Shown here: in pieces, positions 55,895-64,000 of the stretch | Layout of the letters: each line of letters begins with the position of its first letter | Position numbering within the stretch: position 1 is the first letter of the stretch | Assembly (NCBI GenBank): GCA_963642245.1 | Contig: CAVIFY010000002.1 | Coordinates: forward strand, 1-64,000 | Origin: CAG-217 sp963642245 | GTDB taxonomy: Bacteria; Bacillota; Clostridia; Oscillospirales; Acutalibacteraceae | Direction of reading: 5' to 3' | Length of the DNA stretch: 64,000 nt | Program-made: the position numbers and the translations under genes | Notes under the pieces: model-generated | The model's input: the letters and a program-made list of their open reading frames with translations, nothing else | Databases searched by the model: none | Told to the model about the DNA's origin: nothing

Positions 55895-57141
55895 CCTGCC
55901 TGTTCCTTTCCGGTTAAAAATCCAATGGGGTGTATGGTGTGGTCGTCGTGGGGGTTAAAGCGGGACAACCCGGTGTCCCCCAGCAGACTGGCCCGCTGAA
56001 TACAGTAGTTGCCGAAGCGGCGCTTTAGATCGTCCACCGTGCGCTCCAGCTTGGCCGCCCGCTCCCGCTGCTCCTGGGTGTGGGCCAGATCGAACTGCAC
56101 ACAGGGTTCCAGTTCAAAGTCCGTTACCGACAGCCCAACGCTGCGCAGGGGCGCGCCCCAGTGGTAATTGGCACAAAACAGCGCCATGGCCGCCTGCAAG
56201 ATCTCCGTGCTCACATCGGTGGCGGCAGAGAGCTTGTGCTGGCGGGTAAAAGTGTGCAGGTTCTTGTCCCGCAAGGAGATACACACCGTGCGCCCTTGCA
56301 TTCCCTGCTCCCGCATACGGCGGGCCACGCTCTCCGCCAGCACGGTAAAGACCACCTTTACATCCGTATCATCCACCAGATCCCGGGGCGTGGTGGTGGA
56401 ATTGCCCACGCTCTTCACCGCCGCCTTGGCGTCCATATGCTGCACCGGCGAGGTGTCCTCTCCCCGGGCAAAGGCACGGAGCATCAGTCCGTTCTTGCCC
56501 AGCAGCCCCTGCAAAAAGTCCTCCCGCGCCGCCGCCAACTCGCCAATGGTATAGATACCGTAGGCGTTCAGCTTGCGGGTGGTGGCCGGGCCGACGCACA
56601 ACAGATCGCTGCACGGCAGGGGCCACACCACCCGGCGGTAATTCTCCCGGCTAATGACCGTCACTGCGTCCGGCTTTTTATAATCCGAACCCAGCTTGGC
56701 AAAGATCTTGTTAAAGCTGACCCCCACGCTGACGGTAATGCCCAGCTCCGCCTTGACCCGGCGGCGGATCTCCTGAGCGATCTGTTCCCCGGTGCGATCG
56801 TCGCCGGTCACATCCAGCCAATTCTCGTCCAGTCCGAAAGGCTCAATATAATCGCTGTAATCCTCATAAATGCGCCGCGCCATCTTGGAAAAGCGCATAT
56901 ACAGCGGAAAGTTAGGTGGCACCACCACCAGCTGCGGGCACTTTTGCCGCGCCTGCCACAGCGGCTCCCCCACCACCAGACCGTAGCGGGAGGCGATCTC
57001 ATTCTTGGTCAAAATAATACCGTGGCGGCTCTCGGTACTGCCGCCCACCGCCACCGGCTTGTCGCGCAGCTCCGGGCGGTGCAGGCACTCCACCGAGGCA
57101 TAAAACTTGTTGCAATCCACATGCAAAACGGTGCGCTCCAC
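55891..57141 (-). CDS. dinB: DNA polymerase IV (Y-family, DinB)
   Basis: Error-prone translesion polymerase of 416 residues. The palm motif is visible as HVDCNKFYASVECLHRPEL with Asp9, and a second metal site in DENWLDVTG. The thumb helix-hairpin-helix part (about 175-230) and the little-finger domain (about 240-360) follow. The start is GTG with AAAGGAG 9 nt upstream. A GAAC-N4-GTTC SOS box overlaps the transcription start, so LexA control is expected. The C-terminal end (HPIGFLTGK) replaces a recognisable clamp-binding motif, which I do not see. Confidence 0.94.
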   Translation of the reverse strand: MERTVLHVDCNKFYASVECLHRPELRDKPVAVGGSTESRHGIILTKNEIASRYGLVVGEPLWQARQKCPQLVVVPPNFPLYMRFSKMARRIYEDYSDYIEPFGLDENWLDVTGDDRTGEQIAQEIRRRVKAELGITVSVGVSFNKIFAKLGSDYKKPDAVTVISRENYRRVVWPLPCSDLLCVGPATTRKLNAYGIYTIGELAAAREDFLQGLLGKNGLMLRAFARGEDTSPVQHMDAKAAVKSVGNSTTTPRDLVDDTDVKVVFTVLAESVARRMREQGMQGRTVCISLRDKNLHTFTRQHKLSAATDVSTEILQAAMALFCANYHWGAPLRSVGLSVTDFELEPCVQFDLAHTQEQRERAAKLERTVDDLKRRFGNYCIQRASLLGDTGLSRFNPHDDHTIHPIGFLTGKEQAG

Positions 57142-57166
57142 TTTCCGTCGCTCCTTTCTCGCTATC

Positions 57167-57178
57167 GAACATTTGTTC
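57167..57178. promoter_or_regulatory. LexA (SOS) box of dinB
   Basis: GAACATTTGTTC fits the Gram-positive LexA consensus GAAC-N4-GTTC and lies just downstream of the dinB -10 box. Confidence 0.82.
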
Positions 57179-57186
57179 TATAACAT

Positions 57187-57215
57187 AGAATACACCGATC
57201 GGGGCGGTTTGTCAA
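57187..57215 (-). promoter_or_regulatory. Promoter of the dinB operon
   Basis: On the minus strand TTGACA and TATTCT with a 17-nt spacer, directly upstream of the LexA box. Confidence 0.78.
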
Positions 57216-57251
57216 GAGCCGGGGCGGCAAAAAATGCAGGTAGATTTTGCC

Positions 57252-57280
57252 TTGACGGTGGGTGCTTTTTCTTATATACT
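57252..57280 (+). promoter_or_regulatory. Promoter of the HPr-kinase-like gene
   Basis: TTGACG and TATACT with a 17-nt spacer, 24 nt before the ATG. It is divergent from dinB. Confidence 0.7.
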
Positions 57281-57304
57281 AAGGGGTAGAATTGAGGTGC
57301 AACT

Positions 57305-58030
57305 ATGCCGTTTTACGATATTGCCGGGCTGGTGGTGGAGATCAAGCACCCCACCGGCAGAACAGAAAAGCAAGCCCGCCCCTACCTGTGCAAGGACCAA
57401 GCGGGGCAGACGGCGGACATCACCATTGATGTAACGGATCAGCGGGTGATGGACGCCATGACCGAGCACCCGGAGATGAACCGGGACGACTGGTACTATA
57501 TGCTCACCGGCTCGGATTTTTACACCCAGCTGCTGAAGTTCCGGGGCATTTTGCTCCACTCCAGCTGCGTGGTGGTGGACGGCGTGGCCTACGCTTTTTC
57601 CGCAGACAGCGGCACCGGCAAATCCACCCACACCGCCCTGTGGCTCAAGCACTTTGGCGACCGAGCGTATATGCTCAATGACGACAAACCGGCCATTCGC
57701 CTGGTGGGCGACCGGGTGTACGCCTGCGGCACCCCCTGGAGCGGTAAGTACGACTACTCCACCCCGGGTATGGTCCCCCTGGCAGGCATTTGCTTTCTTG
57801 AGCGGGCGGAGGAGAACTTTATCCACCCGGCAGACACCAAAAAGGCGGTGTTCAACATCTTCTCCCAAACGGTGCGCAAGCTGGGGCCCAATGCCATGGA
57901 GCGGCTGTTCGATATGCTGGAGGCCATCTTTGCCAAGGTGCCCCTGTACGAACTGGGGTGCAACATCAGCGACGAAGCAGTGCTTACCTCTTATAACGCA
58001 ATGAAGCCGAAAGACAAAGCCGAAAACTGA
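57305..58030 (+). CDS. HPr kinase-like / PEP carboxykinase-like P-loop protein
   Basis: A 241-residue protein with the Walker A motif SADSGTGKSTH (P-loop about 103-108) inside a HPrK/PEPCK-type core: GILLHSSCVVVDGVAYAFSA before it and LNDDKPAIRL after it, which supplies the acidic Mg-binding pair. Such proteins are smaller than true HPrK (about 310 residues) and lack its N-terminal domain and signature loop. Related kinases modify lasso peptides or glycolipids, but no such cluster is nearby. The role is unknown. It is a single-gene unit with its own promoter and terminator. Confidence 0.8.
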   Translation: MPFYDIAGLVVEIKHPTGRTEKQARPYLCKDQAGQTADITIDVTDQRVMDAMTEHPEMNRDDWYYMLTGSDFYTQLLKFRGILLHSSCVVVDGVAYAFSADSGTGKSTHTALWLKHFGDRAYMLNDDKPAIRLVGDRVYACGTPWSGKYDYSTPGMVPLAGICFLERAEENFIHPADTKKAVFNIFSQTVRKLGPNAMERLFDMLEAIFAKVPLYELGCNISDEAVLTSYNAMKPKDKAEN

Positions 58031-58049
58031 ATATAAGCGAAAAAAGAAA

Positions 58050-58082
58050 GGCAGTTACCCAAAGGTGGGTAACTGTCTTTTG
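58050..58082. terminator. Bidirectional terminator between the HPrK-like gene and the histidine kinase
   Basis: Stem GGCAGTTACCC / GGGTAACTGTC with T-run on the plus side and A-run flank on the other, between convergent genes. Confidence 0.87.
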
Positions 58083-58094
58083 TTATCTATGGCG

Positions 58095-60710
58095 TTATTC
58101 CGCTGTGTCCTGGGGCATGGCGTTCTTTGGCAAGGGCAGGTACACCCGGGCCTTGAACAGGTCGCCGTCAATGAGCAACTCTAACTTCCCTTGCTGGGCG
58201 CTGCACAGTTCCTGGGCAATGCTCAGGCCCAGACCGTTGCCCTCCTTGGTACGGGAAGCGTCGCCCCGCACAAACCGCTGGGTCAACTCCTGGGGCGAGA
58301 TATTCAGCGGCTGGGCAGAGATGTTCTTGATCTCAAACACGCCATACTGCGCCTCCCGGTACACCCGCACATACACCCGGGAGTCCACGGCAGAATACTT
58401 CTTGGCATTTTGCAGCAGATTTTCCAGCACCCGGTAGGTTTTAGAGCCGTCTGCAAACACCTGTACCCGGGGCAGATCCGGATCCAGCACCAGTTGCAGC
58501 CGGTTCTCCTCAAACTCCTTTTGGTACTCCCCGATAGCCTGGGCGGTCAGTTCGCCCAGATCCAGCACCATAGGGTGCAGGGTGATGTTGCCGGAGGACA
58601 GCTTGGACGCCTCGATCAGGTCCTCCACCAGCCGTGCCAGCTTGGTGCTCTTCTCCGTCAAAACGGCCATATACTCCTTGGCCTTTTCGTCCGACTGGGG
58701 GCACTTGGACAGCAGGTCCGTGTAAGTGATAATGGAAGTGATCGGGGTTTTCAAGTCGTGGGACACATTGGTGATCAGCTCCGTTTTCAGTCGTTCGTCC
58801 CGCACCGCCTGGTCCACGGCGTTATGCAGTTCCTGATTGGTATAACGCAGGCTGCCTGCCATAGCGGCCAGCGCCGGGTGGAGATTTGCCGCCTCCACAT
58901 CCGTGCGGTTGGCTGCGGCCTCGATCACCCGATCCAGCTGGAACAAAAAGCGCAGCGCGTAGCCCACGCAAAAGCCGTTAAAGGCTAAGAATACCAAAGC
59001 GCAGGGCACGCTGATGGGTGCATATTCCAAAAATACGCCAAACAGCACTGCCAATACAATATTGATCAGCAGATAGCCTACGGCGCAAAAGACCATATTG
59101 CGCTTAAAGTGCCGTGGGGTGTAGGCCAGTCCCCGGATCATACGCCGGTTGAACCGGTGCAGTTTGCACAGCAGGCGCCAAACGCCTAAGCAAATATAAT
59201 ACAGCAGCGTGCCCTTATACAGGTGCTTTTTAGACTTGCACAGGCGCACAAAGGACAGGGTCAACTCTGCATACAGTCCCCAGGCCACCGCGCCCAAAGC
59301 GCCGCAGCCCGCTAAGAACAGCCAGCCAAAGTTCAAGGTGCTCATCTGGTAGCCGTAATAATGGAACAGGTCGCTAAACACGCCCTCGATCAGTAAGTAG
59401 CCCAGTCCAAAAATCGCCGCTGCAATGATCGCCGTGTGCAGCTCCAAGGGAATATAATCCATCCACAGCAGGCGCACGCCGTCCGTACCGGCACGGCGCC
59501 CGCAGCCCAGGCAGGCCAGCACCAAACAGGCAAGGGCCAGCACCGCCAGGCAAACAGCCGCTACGGTCATTGCCACGGTATTTACATTTTGCATACGGGT
59601 GCACAGGGCATTCAGTTTCACAAAATCCGGGAACATCTGATTGCCACCGGCCACGGTGGGGTCAATGCCCACATAAATCGTGATATCCGTATTCATCAGA
59701 TACTGTACAGCGTCCGAGCCGGTATTGCGGGCACCGTAATCCGCACCCCGCAGGTTCTCCCCTGCTTTGGTCTTGGAATAGTACACCGGCGCGTTCTTTA
59801 GCGTTGCCGGTGATTTGCCCTCTGCCAACTGACTGACCACCTGGCCGGTGGTATTGTCCTCGGCATAGTATTGCAGGCATTGCAGTTCCTGCAAATTTTG
59901 GCGCATATCCTGCTGGCTGTCGGCAGCAGATCGGTACGGCCCCACCACCACTTTGTCATAGAGCTTTTTAATGTGGGTCTCTGCCGATTTCACCGTATCG
60001 CTCAGGGTCTGATCGTCATCGTACTCGTTCGCTTCTACCGTTTGGCCGTCCACTGTAAAAGTGACCGTGTAATAGCGGATCAGATCATCCGGATCCTCCT
60101 GTATGTCGCTATCATTGTAATACTCCACGCCGTCGGAACTGTGCAGCCAATTTGCCAGCTGCAAATAGGGCAGATAATCCTCCCCCGCCCGGGTGCCGTT
60201 GACGATCTGTTGCAGGTCTCGGATCAGCCCCGGTGCGTCCCGATCCTCGGCCACCACTTTCTTGATGGTCTTGGTGGGCACTTTATAGTTGGGTATATTC
60301 TTGCCGATATTTGTAATATTCTGATTTTTCAGCCCGGCATAGAACACCAGCGTTTTGCGAATGGCCGCGGCCTGGTCCTTCTTATACTGCTCCAGTGCGG
60401 CAGCCACGCTGTCCGCCTTGGCTTTCTTCAGGGCAGCCACCTTTTGTTGCAGCTGCTTTTGCCCCGCCAGCAGCGTGATATCATTGACGATCACATCCAG
60501 CTCCGATTGGAAGATCGTGGTCTGTACCAGGCTTCCCTCTTTCGCTACGGACGCATCGGTAAATGCGTCGTCATTATACAGGCCGCTGATCCGCATCACG
60601 GCGCCCAGCAGCGCCACCGAACTAAAGGCCAGCACCATAGAGAGCACCACGCACAGCGCCTTAAAGCCGCCGCTTTCTCTAACACTTTTCCACTTTGTAT
60701 CCAAGTCCAT
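58095..60710 (-). CDS. Sensor histidine kinase with a large extracytoplasmic domain
   Basis: Two-component sensor kinase of 871 residues. One helix (about 18-40) leads to a long outer region (about 41-375) with coiled parts, followed by about six further helices (375-600). The kinase core has the H-box NVSHDLKTP with His651, then an HATPase domain with an N-box-like NLLQNAKKYS and a G-box GNGLGLSIAQELC. The start ATG overlaps the response regulator stop by 32 nt, so both are coupled. The ligand of the unusually large sensor part is unknown; its envelope location fits a cell-wall or peptide signal. Confidence 0.93.
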   Translation of the reverse strand: MDLDTKWKSVRESGGFKALCVVLSMVLAFSSVALLGAVMRISGLYNDDAFTDASVAKEGSLVQTTIFQSELDVIVNDITLLAGQKQLQQKVAALKKAKADSVAAALEQYKKDQAAAIRKTLVFYAGLKNQNITNIGKNIPNYKVPTKTIKKVVAEDRDAPGLIRDLQQIVNGTRAGEDYLPYLQLANWLHSSDGVEYYNDSDIQEDPDDLIRYYTVTFTVDGQTVEANEYDDDQTLSDTVKSAETHIKKLYDKVVVGPYRSAADSQQDMRQNLQELQCLQYYAEDNTTGQVVSQLAEGKSPATLKNAPVYYSKTKAGENLRGADYGARNTGSDAVQYLMNTDITIYVGIDPTVAGGNQMFPDFVKLNALCTRMQNVNTVAMTVAAVCLAVLALACLVLACLGCGRRAGTDGVRLLWMDYIPLELHTAIIAAAIFGLGYLLIEGVFSDLFHYYGYQMSTLNFGWLFLAGCGALGAVAWGLYAELTLSFVRLCKSKKHLYKGTLLYYICLGVWRLLCKLHRFNRRMIRGLAYTPRHFKRNMVFCAVGYLLINIVLAVLFGVFLEYAPISVPCALVFLAFNGFCVGYALRFLFQLDRVIEAAANRTDVEAANLHPALAAMAGSLRYTNQELHNAVDQAVRDERLKTELITNVSHDLKTPITSIITYTDLLSKCPQSDEKAKEYMAVLTEKSTKLARLVEDLIEASKLSSGNITLHPMVLDLGELTAQAIGEYQKEFEENRLQLVLDPDLPRVQVFADGSKTYRVLENLLQNAKKYSAVDSRVYVRVYREAQYGVFEIKNISAQPLNISPQELTQRFVRGDASRTKEGNGLGLSIAQELCSAQQGKLELLIDGDLFKARVYLPLPKNAMPQDTAE

Positions 60711-61368
60711 ACACCACCTTTAAGTATTTGGGCTCCTTGGGGTTGATCTCGATCTTTTCACGAATGTTGCGAATGTGCACCGTCACGGTCTTTTCCGTGC
60801 CGTAGGCCGGCTCATTCCACACCGCTTCATAGATCTGGGCACTGGAGAGCACGCGACCCATATTGTGCATCAGATATTCCAATATCTTATACTCCCGGGC
60901 GGTCAGCCGTACCGGGTCGCCGTCTACCGTCACCGTCTTGGTGTCCGTGTCCAGCACCAGACCGCCGGTGACCAGCTGGCTCTCCCGCACCTCCAGGCTG
61001 CCCAGGCGCACATAGCGGCGAATTTGGCTCTTGACCCGGGCGGTCAGCTCCAGCGGGTTAAAGGGCTTGGTCACATAATCATCGGCGCCAAAGCCCAAAC
61101 CGGCGATCTTGTCCGTATCCTCGCTTTTGGCCGACAGCAGAATAATGGGAAAGTTGTACTTCTCCCGCAGCTTTAATGTGGTCTTTAGCCCGTCCAGCCG
61201 GGGCATCATAATATCCAGCACCATACAGTGGATCTCCTCCCCCTGTACCTGCTCCAGTGCCTCCAGCCCGTCCCGGGCACACAGCACCCGGTAACCCTCC
61301 TGGCTCAGATAAATGCGCAGGGACTCTAAGATCGCCGCGTCATCGTCACACACCAATACCGTAAACAT
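60679..61368 (-). CDS. OmpR-family response regulator
   Basis: Response regulator of 229 residues. The receiver domain (1-115) has the acidic pocket CDDD, the phosphoacceptor Asp52 (MVLDIMMPRLDG) and Lys in YVTKPF. The C-terminal winged helix (about 130-228) contains TAREYKILEYLMHN and VTVHIRNIREKIE. I chose ATG 61368 because AGGGAG lies about 9 nt upstream; the ATG nine bases earlier would overlap that site. It is the first gene of the two-component operon. Target genes are unknown. Confidence 0.95.
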   Translation of the reverse strand: MFTVLVCDDDAAILESLRIYLSQEGYRVLCARDGLEALEQVQGEEIHCMVLDIMMPRLDGLKTTLKLREKYNFPIILLSAKSEDTDKIAGLGFGADDYVTKPFNPLELTARVKSQIRRYVRLGSLEVRESQLVTGGLVLDTDTKTVTVDGDPVRLTAREYKILEYLMHNMGRVLSSAQIYEAVWNEPAYGTEKTVTVHIRNIREKIEINPKEPKYLKVVYGLGYKVEKC

Positions 61369-61407
61369 TGCTCTCATCTCCCTTAAGTGATACAAAGTGC
61401 TTGCTCC

Positions 61408-61436
61408 ATTGTACCACAAAAATCCCCAACGGAAAA
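61408..61436 (-). promoter_or_regulatory. Possible promoter of the two-component operon
   Basis: On the minus strand TTTTCC and TACAAT with a 17-nt spacer; the -35 match is weak. Confidence 0.4.
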
Positions 61437-61523
61437 CCCGTTGTACACATTTAACCACACATTCTTAAAAGCAGCGCAAAGGAAATCTAAAGAATCGGTA
61501 AAGTTTGGCCGCCAAAACAAAAA

Positions 61524-61554
61524 ACCTGCCGCAGTGCCAAACACTGCGACAGGC
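61524..61554 (-). terminator. Terminator after the SGNH gene
   Basis: Stem CCTGCCGCAGTG / CACTGCGACAGG. Read leftwards it is followed by TTTTTTG. Confidence 0.85.
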
Positions 61555-61564
61555 ATTTACATTT

Positions 61565-62677
61565 TTACTGTTTTGCAGCCGCCTTTGCGGTGGTGCCGTA
61601 AGGGTCGCCGGTATGGGGCTGCTCTTTTTTGTGCCGACCTTTCGGCGCAGGGGCGCCGTTTTTCCCGGCCGTAGGGCCTTTGCGCTTTTCCACATCGCCG
61701 CCCTCTGCCAGGTGCTTGATGTAGGCGGTGTAGTCATCGTTCCAATCGGCGTAGGCCGTATTTTGGCGCTTGTCCTCCAGCTGCACATGGTCCTTAATGT
61801 ACTGCCCCACATAGAGCGATACCTTTTGGGCGCCGTAGCAGTTCAGGTGGTTGCCGCCGTCCCGGCTGTCCGTTTTCCAGCTAAAGCCGATCTCCTTGCG
61901 TTTCAGATCCATATCCAAAAACGGAATGCCGTTTTTCTTGGCGTAATCGCTGACCGCATTGTGGCGGGCATAGGTCCAGGTGGTCTGGGACGGCACCTGC
62001 ACCAAAATCAGCTGGGCGCCGTTCTTCTTGCACAGGGCGTTCAGCTCGTCCAACTTACGCACAAACAGCGGATTGATCTCCTCCCGCTTTTTGGTTTTCT
62101 TCATATATTCCTTGCCCCGGTACGGCACCTTGGCGCCGGACACGAACTGCCCCTTGGAGGCAAAGCGGGCGGAATAGGCCTTCTGCTTAAAAGCGGTCTT
62201 GGGGTCAAACTGCTTCCACCGATCGTGGTAGTCCAGCACGCTAAACTGGTTGTACACCTGCTTGCGCACATCGCGCGCAACGATCTTCAAAGAACTGGAG
62301 GTGGTGTACAGCTGGTCTGTTTCCAGGATCACCACCTTGGGCTTTTGGGTCTTAAAGCAGTTCTCCACCACACGGTAGGACTCGCTGACCATCTGCTTAC
62401 CGGTGCCGCTGATATAAGAGGTAAAGCCGTAGGCCTTCCACATCTCCATAGGCGAAAAGCCGCTGTAAGCGTCGCTGTTGCCCACGATAAACACATCCAG
62501 CGTGTCCTTCTCCAGCGACAGATAACCACCGGCGTTGGGGTTCACAAACCCGGCCGCGTCGTCATTGTTCTTTGGCTCCAGCAAAAAGGAAATGCCGTAG
62601 AGCAAAAGCAGCAAGATCAGAACAAAGGACACCAGGCGGGCGCAATTTTTCAATATCAACTTGGTCTTTGCAGTCAT
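61565..62677 (-). CDS. SGNH-fold protein paired with an MBOAT O-acyltransferase
   Basis: Membrane-anchored protein of 370 residues: one N-terminal helix (about 14-33) and an outer SGNH-like domain. The nucleophile region is FIVGNSD with Ser68, and the late DGGNHLNCYG provides the Asp/His pair, the pattern of AlgX/AlgJ- and DltD-like proteins that finish O-acetylation or D-alanylation of surface polymers. The tail is rich in Lys, Gly, Ala and Pro and likely disordered. It lies 12 nt after the MBOAT gene, so the pair should work together on an extracellular glycan. Confidence 0.83.
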   Translation of the reverse strand: MTAKTKLILKNCARLVSFVLILLLLLYGISFLLEPKNNDDAAGFVNPNAGGYLSLEKDTLDVFIVGNSDAYSGFSPMEMWKAYGFTSYISGTGKQMVSESYRVVENCFKTQKPKVVILETDQLYTTSSSLKIVARDVRKQVYNQFSVLDYHDRWKQFDPKTAFKQKAYSARFASKGQFVSGAKVPYRGKEYMKKTKKREEINPLFVRKLDELNALCKKNGAQLILVQVPSQTTWTYARHNAVSDYAKKNGIPFLDMDLKRKEIGFSWKTDSRDGGNHLNCYGAQKVSLYVGQYIKDHVQLEDKRQNTAYADWNDDYTAYIKHLAEGGDVEKRKGPTAGKNGAPAPKGRHKKEQPHTGDPYGTTAKAAAKQ

Positions 62678-62689
62678 GATGCACCCTCC

Positions 62690-64000
62690 TTAGAATTGGC
62701 CGTAAATAGGCGCTACCGTCTCATACCCGGTGCCGTAGGCGCCAAAGACGATCACGCCGATGATCAGCGCCAGGAACACCGCGTACCGCAGCACCACCGG
62801 GCGGCGGGCCAGCTCCGTGCGCATGGTGTGGCCTTTCTCTTGCAGCACCTCCACAATGCCTACCACCAGCACGCCGATACCCATAATCAGGAAGTCCTGC
62901 CAGTCATTGCCCAGGGACAGCACCGTGCCGTCCGTCAGGCAGGCGGCGTCAAAATCCGTAAAGATCCGCGCCAGGCTCCGGCCCCACTGGGTAATGGTGT
63001 GGCAGCGGAACAACATCATACCCACATTGACGATCAGGAAAGTGCGCACCATCTGGAACAGGGCAAAGCCCTTGCTCTCCGGCGCAATATGCAGCGCGTG
63101 CAGCAGCTTGTCCGACACCGGACGCAGGTACATACCGATCATCATTAAGATGTAATAATACAGGCCGTAGAGCACATATTTCCAGCTGGCGCCGTGCCAA
63201 ATGCCGTTAAAGAACCACACGCAAAACAGCGCAAAGGTCATAGGCACCAGGTTGGCGAAATAATCGCTCAGCTTTTTTCTGGTGTGCTTGCTCAGGTTCA
63301 TCAGCCCCTTGGACAGGGACACGGAGAAGAACACATACTCCTTGATCCACGCGCCCAGGGTAATGTGCCACCGCTGCCAAAACTCGTTGATGGTTTTGGA
63401 GAAGATGGGGCGGCGGAAGTTCTCCTGCATTTCCACCCCAAACAGCTGGCCGGTGGCGCACACAATGTCCATACAGCCGGAGAATTCGCAGTAGATCTGC
63501 ACGGTATAAAGCAGGGTGCCCAGCAGCACCATAGACCCGGCCTGGTCGCCGTTGTCAAACACGCCGGTGACAAACAGGTTGGCCCGGTCTGCAATGACCA
63601 TCTTCTTGAACATACCCCAAAAAATGCGCATGACCGCTTGGGCGTCCCGCTCAAAGTCAAAGCTGTGGCCCTCTACCAGCCGGGGCATCATGATCTCATA
63701 CTTGCCGATGGGCCCCTCCGTCATTTGGGGGAAGAAGCTGAGAAACAGCGCCAGCTTGAAGAAGTTGCGCTCCGGCTTATACTTGCCTCTGTACACATCC
63801 ACCACATAGCTGACGGCGCACAGGGTATAGTAAGAGATACCCAGGGGCAGCAGGATCGGCACCGGCTGATAGGTGCTCTTGCTGCCAAACAGCCCGGCAA
63901 TGCCGTAGGCGCTCTCCCCCAGGAAATTTACATATTTTAAGGCTATCAATAGCCCAAAGACGCCCAGTACCGCCACGGTGACAACCGCGCGCTTCTTGGC
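62690..64000 (-). CDS. MBOAT-family O-acyltransferase (AlgI/DltB-like), N-terminus cut by window edge
   Basis: Multi-pass membrane O-acyltransferase, the C-terminal 430 or more residues of a protein of about 470. Helices begin with AVLGVFGLLIALKYVNFL, and the family features PLGISYYTLCAVSYVVDVYRG, NEFWQRWHITLGAW (active-site region) and FNGIWHGASW with the invariant His are present. The frame is open to the right edge, so the true start lies outside the window; the GTG at 63976 is not a plausible start. Together with the SGNH partner it should move acyl groups across the membrane to a surface polymer. Confidence 0.93.
   Translation of the reverse strand, partial: AKKRAVVTVAVLGVFGLLIALKYVNFLGESAYGIAGLFGSKSTYQPVPILLPLGISYYTLCAVSYVVDVYRGKYKPERNFFKLALFLSFFPQMTEGPIGKYEIMMPRLVEGHSFDFERDAQAVMRIFWGMFKKMVIADRANLFVTGVFDNGDQAGSMVLLGTLLYTVQIYCEFSGCMDIVCATGQLFGVEMQENFRRPIFSKTINEFWQRWHITLGAWIKEYVFFSVSLSKGLMNLSKHTRKKLSDYFANLVPMTFALFCVWFFNGIWHGASWKYVLYGLYYYILMMIGMYLRPVSDKLLHALHIAPESKGFALFQMVRTFLIVNVGMMLFRCHTITQWGRSLARIFTDFDAACLTDGTVLSLGNDWQDFLIMGIGVLVVGIVEVLQEKGHTMRTELARRPVVLRYAVFLALIIGVIVFGAYGTGYETVAPIYGQF

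Noticed and set aside
61505..63148. A 547-codon frame opposite the SGNH and MBOAT genes
   Set aside because: Antisense shadow that spans two real genes and their terminator.
1..64000. CRISPR arrays, tRNA, rRNA or SRP RNA genes
   Set aside because: I found no regularly spaced repeats, no cloverleaf-like segments with a typical TTCRA arm, and no SRP RNA signature near ffh.

Overview
The window looks like a chromosomal segment of a fermentative gut Firmicute, most likely a Clostridia member near the Ruminococcaceae/Oscillospiraceae. This is inferred from the moderately high GC content, strong AGGAGG-type ribosome binding sites, many near-consensus sigma-A promoters with 17-nt spacers, a phenylalanine T-box leader, IreB, a GAAC-N4-GTTC SOS box, a sodium-pumping decarboxylase module, and abundant glycosidases paired with GPH-family sugar carriers. 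I saw no tRNA, rRNA, CRISPR array, transposase or phage gene.

Left part (1-14100). A GH2 beta-mannosidase and a GPH carrier (cut by the left edge) lie opposite a TetR-type regulator. A frameshifted membrane acyltransferase follows, then the ylxM-ffh-rpsP-khpA block (protein targeting, ribosome), read leftwards. Rightward genes come next: oadB with a small gamma-like subunit (Na+-coupled decarboxylation), the T-box-controlled pheST operon, and ireB with a conserved hypothetical gene.

Middle part (14100-36900). This is an accessory, glycan-oriented stretch. It holds a secreted LCAT-like hydrolase, an AT-rich secreted PPC/FN3 protein flanked by near-identical hairpins, a lacZ plus GH36 alpha-galactosidase operon, an amidohydrolase divergent from a TetR regulator, an AraC regulator divergent from a GH3 beta-glucosidase, and a MATE transporter. 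A leftward block of AraC, metallophosphoesterase, GPH carrier and GH38-like (DUF5054-type) protein follows, and I consider it the best candidate for an undescribed catabolic system. A second MATE gene sits behind a MarR gene with a palindromic operator in its promoter.

Right part (36900-64000). Metal homeostasis dominates at first: a Zn/Cd-type P-ATPase with its metal-binding domain encoded as a separate small gene, and a csoR-copA operon with operators in and beside the promoter. Between and after these lie MarR, DUF308 and EF-G-like genes, two paralogous GPH carriers around a GNAT gene, a lipoprotein, an Rrf2 regulator with three cysteines, nrdR, and an aminotransferase / TIM-barrel / DMT exporter operon. 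Next come gtrA (possibly leaderless), an SOS-type dinB coupled to a small unknown protein, an orphan HPr-kinase-like P-loop protein, a two-component system, and an SGNH/MBOAT O-acylation pair cut by the right edge.

Most genes are on the minus strand. Start codons were chosen from ribosome binding sites and promoter positions, so several genes are shorter than their maximal open frames.
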